Below, piece by piece: positions 60,798 through 64,000 of a stretch of DNA of 64,000 nt. The notes beneath the pieces were generated by a model that was not told the origin of the DNA, did not search any database, and was given only the letters and a program-made list of their open reading frames with translations. Within the stretch, counting starts at the first letter, position 1. The number at the start of each line of letters is the position of its first letter. Origin of the DNA: Cytobacillus solani (GTDB lineage: Bacteria; Bacillota; Bacilli; Bacillales; Cytobacillaceae); the NCBI RefSeq assembly GCF_001420595.1, contig NZ_LJIX01000006.1, positions 3,023,058 through 3,087,057 of the forward strand, in the 5' to 3' direction. The translations under genes were made by a program, and so were the position numbers.

Positions 60798-61301
60798 ATG
60801 AAAAGAAATATATTTGCATATTTCCTATTCTTTACAACGATAATCATTTTGTTATCAGCCTGTTCATCGACAGAAGAATCAAAAGCAGATAAGAATCAAG
60901 ACAAGCATTCTTATCATGCAGAAAATGGTGATTTACGAGAAACGACGGCCTCCCTTTCTGTGGCCCCTATATTTCTCGAAGATCAACATGAACAAATCCA
61001 AATGGTTTATAGTGCTGTCGGAGAATACCAGGATCTTTTAGAAGATATTCCATGTTATTGCGGATGCGGCGATTCAGCAGCCCATAAAGATAATTATGAT
61101 TGTTTTATCAATGAGAACAAAGAAAATGGCGCAGTTGTATGGGATGATCATGGAACTCGGTGTGGAACCTGTCTAGATACAGCAGCAAAGAGCATTAATA
61201 TGTTAAATGAAGGAAAATCAATTAAAGAGATTCGCCAATACATAGATGATACTTACAAAGAAGGCTACGCAGAACCTACACCAACTCCATTTCCAGGTTA
61301 A
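60798..61301 (+). CDS. PCYCGC-motif lipoprotein
   Basis: 167 residues from ATG 60798 (AGGTGA 8 nt away). Lipobox LSAC (Cys about 22), an acidic linker, and the PCYCGC domain: I-P-C-Y-C-G-C-G near 83-90, NYDCFINEN near 101, and T-R-C-G-T-C-L near 122. The Cys cluster and His residues suggest metal or heme binding, perhaps for copper trafficking. Found beside sco-type and tat genes here. Family function unknown. Confidence 0.88.
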   Translation: MKRNIFAYFLFFTTIIILLSACSSTEESKADKNQDKHSYHAENGDLRETTASLSVAPIFLEDQHEQIQMVYSAVGEYQDLLEDIPCYCGCGDSAAHKDNYDCFINENKENGAVVWDDHGTRCGTCLDTAAKSINMLNEGKSIKEIRQYIDDTYKEGYAEPTPTPFPG

Positions 61302-61333
61302 AGAGTCTGAGCAATATGCTCAGGCTTTTTTTA
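61302..61333 (+). terminator. Terminator after the PCYCGC gene
   Basis: GTCTGAGC / GCTCAGGC around a 5-nt loop with a T run. Confidence 0.85.
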
Positions 61334-61337
61334 TGCA

Positions 61338-61375
61338 TGATCAAAAAAAGCACCGGCAAAATCTGCCGGTACTCG
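61338..61375 (-). terminator. Terminator after the 90-residue hypothetical gene
   Basis: On the minus strand GTACCGGCA / TGCCGGTGC around AGATTT, followed by TTTTTTT. Confidence 0.88.
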
Positions 61376-61381
61376 AAAATA

Positions 61382-61654
61382 TTATGCATTATTTTTTAGT
61401 TCTGGAGTCTTAAATAATTTCTGGTAATCAGGCCATTTTAAGACTCTCTTCAAATACTCTCGATAAGAGTATATGGCATCCTTTTTCTGAACCCCATAAA
61501 TTGATTGTATGAAGGCTTGCAAACGGACTTGAATCATGAAATAATCAGGGCTATTTCTGTTTAATACAGGAATTTCTGTGATCTTTACCTTCTGTCCAAC
61601 AGCATTTTTGAACTCTAGGCTTTTGAATAGCAAAATATCAATCCTCTTTTTCAC
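61382..61654 (-). CDS. Hypothetical protein, 90 residues
   Basis: Not recognised. Basic, soluble, with a β-strand pattern (VGQKVKITEIPVLNRNSPDYFMIQVRLQAFI) and a helical C-terminus (YREYLKRVLKWPDYQKLF). It stands alone between two terminators and 70 bp from tatC on the same strand. Confidence 0.6.
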   Translation of the reverse strand: MKKRIDILLFKSLEFKNAVGQKVKITEIPVLNRNSPDYFMIQVRLQAFIQSIYGVQKKDAIYSYREYLKRVLKWPDYQKLFKTPELKNNA

Positions 61655-61724
61655 CCGTTTGACTATATTATACCCTAATTTCTGTTCAAAAACTGTCTAA
61701 TTTTGGGGAGTAAAAAAATTTTTA

Positions 61725-62483
61725 CTAGTTCTCGTCCAGCGTTTCAAATTCGTTGCTTTCTTCCCATTCCTTTTCTTTTTTCAGCTTACGCTTATAAACA
61801 ATTTTTGATAAATTAATACTAATTTCATACAAAAACAGCAATGGTATCGCCACAAGAATATCTGACATAAAATCTGGCGGAGAAATAACTATAGAAATAA
61901 CAATCAAAATAAAATACGCATATTTTCTGATCTTTTGAAGGGCATATGGATTAATTACACCGAGTGATGTTAAGAACATTATCACTACCGGCAATTCAAA
62001 AAGAATACCAAAAGGGATTGTCATATGCATGATAAATCTAAAATATTTATCAGCTGTAAAATTGGTCTCTAGCATTTGCCCCCCCAATTCAACTAGAAAA
62101 CCTAGTACGGTTGGAAAAATGACAAAATAGCCGAAACAAAGTCCAATGATAAATAAAATAAATAGAGCTGGAACATACGATAGAGAAATTTTTCGTTCGA
62201 TCGGTTTTAATGCAGGCTTAACAAATAACCATATTTGCAAAGCTAAAATCGGTATGGTCCCCGCAATTGCAATGACAGAGGCAATCATAAAGTAAACCCA
62301 AACAATGTCACTTGGACCAAGAACAATTAATTTTACATCAAGATCTCGAACAAACCATTGATAAATATCTTTGACATATATAAATCCAACAACAAAAAAA
62401 ACTAAAAATGCACCAACTGTAATAATGAGCCTTTTCCTTAATTCATCTAAATGATCAACTAAATTCAATTCTTTATCTTTCAT
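61725..62483 (-). CDS. tatC: Twin-arginine translocase subunit TatC
   Basis: 252 residues with six membrane helices. Motifs: NLVDHLDELRKRLI near 7-20, F-V-K-P-A-L-K-P-I-E-R near 87, and F-E-L-P-V-V near 162 with the essential Glu. It binds RR signal peptides and, with TatA, moves folded proteins. The C-terminus is long and charged. It follows tatA with a hairpin between. Confidence 0.96.
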   Translation of the reverse strand: MKDKELNLVDHLDELRKRLIITVGAFLVFFVVGFIYVKDIYQWFVRDLDVKLIVLGPSDIVWVYFMIASVIAIAGTIPILALQIWLFVKPALKPIERKISLSYVPALFILFIIGLCFGYFVIFPTVLGFLVELGGQMLETNFTADKYFRFIMHMTIPFGILFELPVVIMFLTSLGVINPYALQKIRKYAYFILIVISIVISPPDFMSDILVAIPLLFLYEISINLSKIVYKRKLKKEKEWEESNEFETLDEN

Positions 62484-62535
62484 ATTTTTCTCCTGCCAAT
62501 TTGAAGTGAATATCTTATTAAACGATGAAAAACAC

Positions 62536-62567
62536 GATAAAAAAAGGGCAAGATATTAAATCTCGCA
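62536..62567 (-). terminator. Hairpin between tatA and tatC
   Basis: GCGAGAT / ATCTTGC around TTAAT with a TTTTTTT run on the minus strand. Probably terminates part of tatA transcripts, giving more TatA than TatC. Confidence 0.8.
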
Positions 62568-62569
62568 CC

Positions 62570-62767
62570 TTATTTAACCGTTTTTTTCTTATCGTCTTCT
62601 TCAAATTCTTCCATGACATCACTTGTTAATTCACGCGTAGATTTTTTAAATTCTCTTAACGTCTGCCCAAATGCACGACCGATTTCAGGTAATTTTTTTG
62701 GACCAAAAATAATTAATGCTAATACAAGAATTAATATTAATCCAGGAATACCGATGTTTGATAGCAT
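62570..62767 (-). CDS. tatA: Twin-arginine translocase subunit TatA
   Basis: 65 residues: one N-terminal TM ([30 protein letters not shown], with the FGP-K-L-P-E-I-G hinge near 22-30), an amphipathic helix and an acidic/basic tail ([11 protein letters not shown]). It forms the pore for Tat export. ~AGGAGG precedes the ATG. Confidence 0.95.
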   Translation of the reverse strand: MLSNIGIPGLILILVLALIIFGPKKLPEIGRAFGQTLREFKKSTRELTSDVMEEFEEDDKKKTVK

Positions 62768-63005
62768 AAAACATCCTCCTTAAAGTGCTTACTAGTCATT
62801 CTAGTATCATTATAGTGGTTTTAGCGCAGCTTGTGGGAAAAGAATAAAAAAGTTCATATTTAGTTCACATAAAAAAACTAATTTTTGAATATGTGACTTT
62901 TTTCATTTCTATCTTGAACAATTTAAATTTCTTTTCACTAGCCTTTCCTATGCCATCCATTTACGGACAGCCATTCCTACATGTACTATATTACTCCTAA
63001 ACCAA

Positions 63006-64000
63006 CTAAATAAGCAAATGGAAAAGGTTACTGTCCTTATTTATCTCCTTATAAGCGAACCCCTTTTTATCCATCCGCTCAATTAAGCTGCTGTAATCTC
63101 CCTTATTCTTCAACTCAATTCCTACTAATGCCGGTCCATTTTCTTTATTATTTTTTTTCGTATATTCAAAGCGAATAATATCATCTGATTTTCCAAGCAC
63201 TTCATCGAGAAATTCACGTAAGGCCCCTGCACGCTGAGGAAAATTAACAATAAAATAACGCAACAAACCCTCATGCAATAAAGACCGTTCCTTCATTTCT
63301 TGCATCCGTTCAATATCATTATTCCCACCGCTTACGATACATACAATATTTTTCCCTTTGATTTCCTCTTTATACAAATCCAATGCGGAAATTGGCAGCG
63401 CACCTGCTGGTTCAGCCACAATCGCGTGCTCATTGTACAACTCAAGAATCGTTGTACAAACCTTTCCCTCAGGAACAAGCAAAATATCATCAACCAATTC
63501 AGAACAGATATCAAAGGTTTTTGATCCTACACATTTCACCGCTGCCCCATCTACAAACTTATCAATCTCATCTAATGCGATGACAGCCTTATTTTGAAAA
63601 GAAGTGAGCATAGATGGTGCTCCAGCCGGCTCAACACCAATAATTTTTGTATTCGGGGAAATGCTTTTAACATATGTACTAATTCCTGCGACTAGTCCTC
63701 CGCCTCCAATGCTTGCAAAAACATAGTCCACTGGCTCCTCACAATCATTCAGTAGTTCGACAGCAACCGTTCCTTGTCCGGCAATTACTTTCTCGTTATC
63801 AAATGGGTGGATAAAAGCACTCTGATCTTCCTCAGCACATTTCATTGCCTGTTCATAGGAATCATCAAAAGTATCACCTATGAGAACAATATCGACAAAT
63901 TCCCTTCCAAACATTTCAACTTGAAATACTTTTTGTTTAGGCGTCGTTGCTGGCATAAAGATCTTTCCACGTACCCCTAAATGACGGCAAGCATAAGCAA
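63006..64000 (-). CDS. ilvA: Threonine ammonia-lyase IlvA (partial, cut by window edge)
   Basis: The C-terminal ~330 residues lie in the window; the N-terminus with the PLP lysine is off the right edge. Visible: IGGGGLVAGI (PLP phosphate loop) and IVSGGNND, then an ACT-like C-terminal domain (about last 80 residues) with R-Y-F-I-V-N-F-P-Q-R-A-G-A-L-R-E-F. It deaminates threonine to 2-oxobutanoate, the first step to isoleucine. The leading residues YACRHLGVRGKIFMP show the gene continues upstream. Confidence 0.95.
   Translation of the reverse strand, partial: AYACRHLGVRGKIFMPATTPKQKVFQVEMFGREFVDIVLIGDTFDDSYEQAMKCAEEDQSAFIHPFDNEKVIAGQGTVAVELLNDCEEPVDYVFASIGGGGLVAGISTYVKSISPNTKIIGVEPAGAPSMLTSFQNKAVIALDEIDKFVDGAAVKCVGSKTFDICSELVDDILLVPEGKVCTTILELYNEHAIVAEPAGALPISALDLYKEEIKGKNIVCIVSGGNNDIERMQEMKERSLLHEGLLRYFIVNFPQRAGALREFLDEVLGKSDDIIRFEYTKKNNKENGPALVGIELKNKGDYSSLIERMDKKGFAYKEINKDSNLFHLLI

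Overview
The window is AT-rich DNA from a spore-forming Firmicute of the Bacillaceae. Strong AGGAGG-type ribosome binding sites, TTG/GTG starts and rho-independent terminators fit this. So do spore genes (Spo0M, CtpA/CtpB-type protease, YjcZ family, Hsp20-like) and gene order: ctpA–yodJ–deoD–yodL–yozD–yodN–yozE–yokU–kamA–yodPQRST and ypmQRS–ilvA follow Bacillus subtilis as I remember it. No species name is claimed.

Layout. 1-9 kb: a cut YxlF-like ABC ATPase with YxlE, a DUF4870 protein, UppP with a DedA protein, an amidohydrolase, a GNAT acetyltransferase behind a structured leader, a MATE pump, an SDR protein lacking the catalytic Tyr, an Hsp20-like protein and a repeat-bearing CAP protein. 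9.6-13.3 kb: a two-component system between two lipoprotein genes. 13.3-24.4 kb: small conserved genes, a COG0523 GTPase and the ctpA–yozE backbone, with GDPD and spo0M. 24.5-33.7 kb: a ten-gene sugar island (GAT-type PTS, PRD regulator, aldolase, TPI-like, RPE-like, YjbQ, aldehyde dehydrogenase, HPr paralog) with cre sites, bounded by imperfect copies of one ~65 bp terminator sequence. 33.7-53.3 kb: the β-lysine (kam) locus, split in two. yokU and kamA lie behind a canonical sigma-54 promoter. yodT-S-R-Q-P plus a sigma-54 activator lie behind a sigma-E-like promoter. Between them sits a CobN/ChlI/ChlD-type chelatase cluster with a metal/tetrapyrrole ABC importer and a Crp/Fnr regulator. 53.4-64 kb: an RsgA paralog with a leader-peptide attenuator, a DUF4397 protein, ypmQRS, a nucleoside hydrolase, a sporulation-type kinase, a PCYCGC lipoprotein, tatA/tatC and a cut ilvA.

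Most interesting points. (1) The chelatase island has two Fur-box-like sites and a perfect TGTGA-N6-TCACA palindrome in its control region. This points to iron-regulated uptake and metal removal (or insertion) of a tetrapyrrole rather than B12 synthesis. (2) Its chlD-like gene carries an exact 46-bp tandem duplication that breaks the frame near the N-terminus; removing one copy restores a 614-codon gene. (3) The RsgA paralog lies behind a 23-codon leader ORF with mutually exclusive antiterminator and terminator hairpins. (4) The GNAT gene has a leader with a tRNA-like anticodon arm (CAU) and T arm and a hairpin covering its ribosome binding site.

Limits: everything was read by eye, with no database search or folding program. 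B. subtilis names rest on remembered sequence and gene order.
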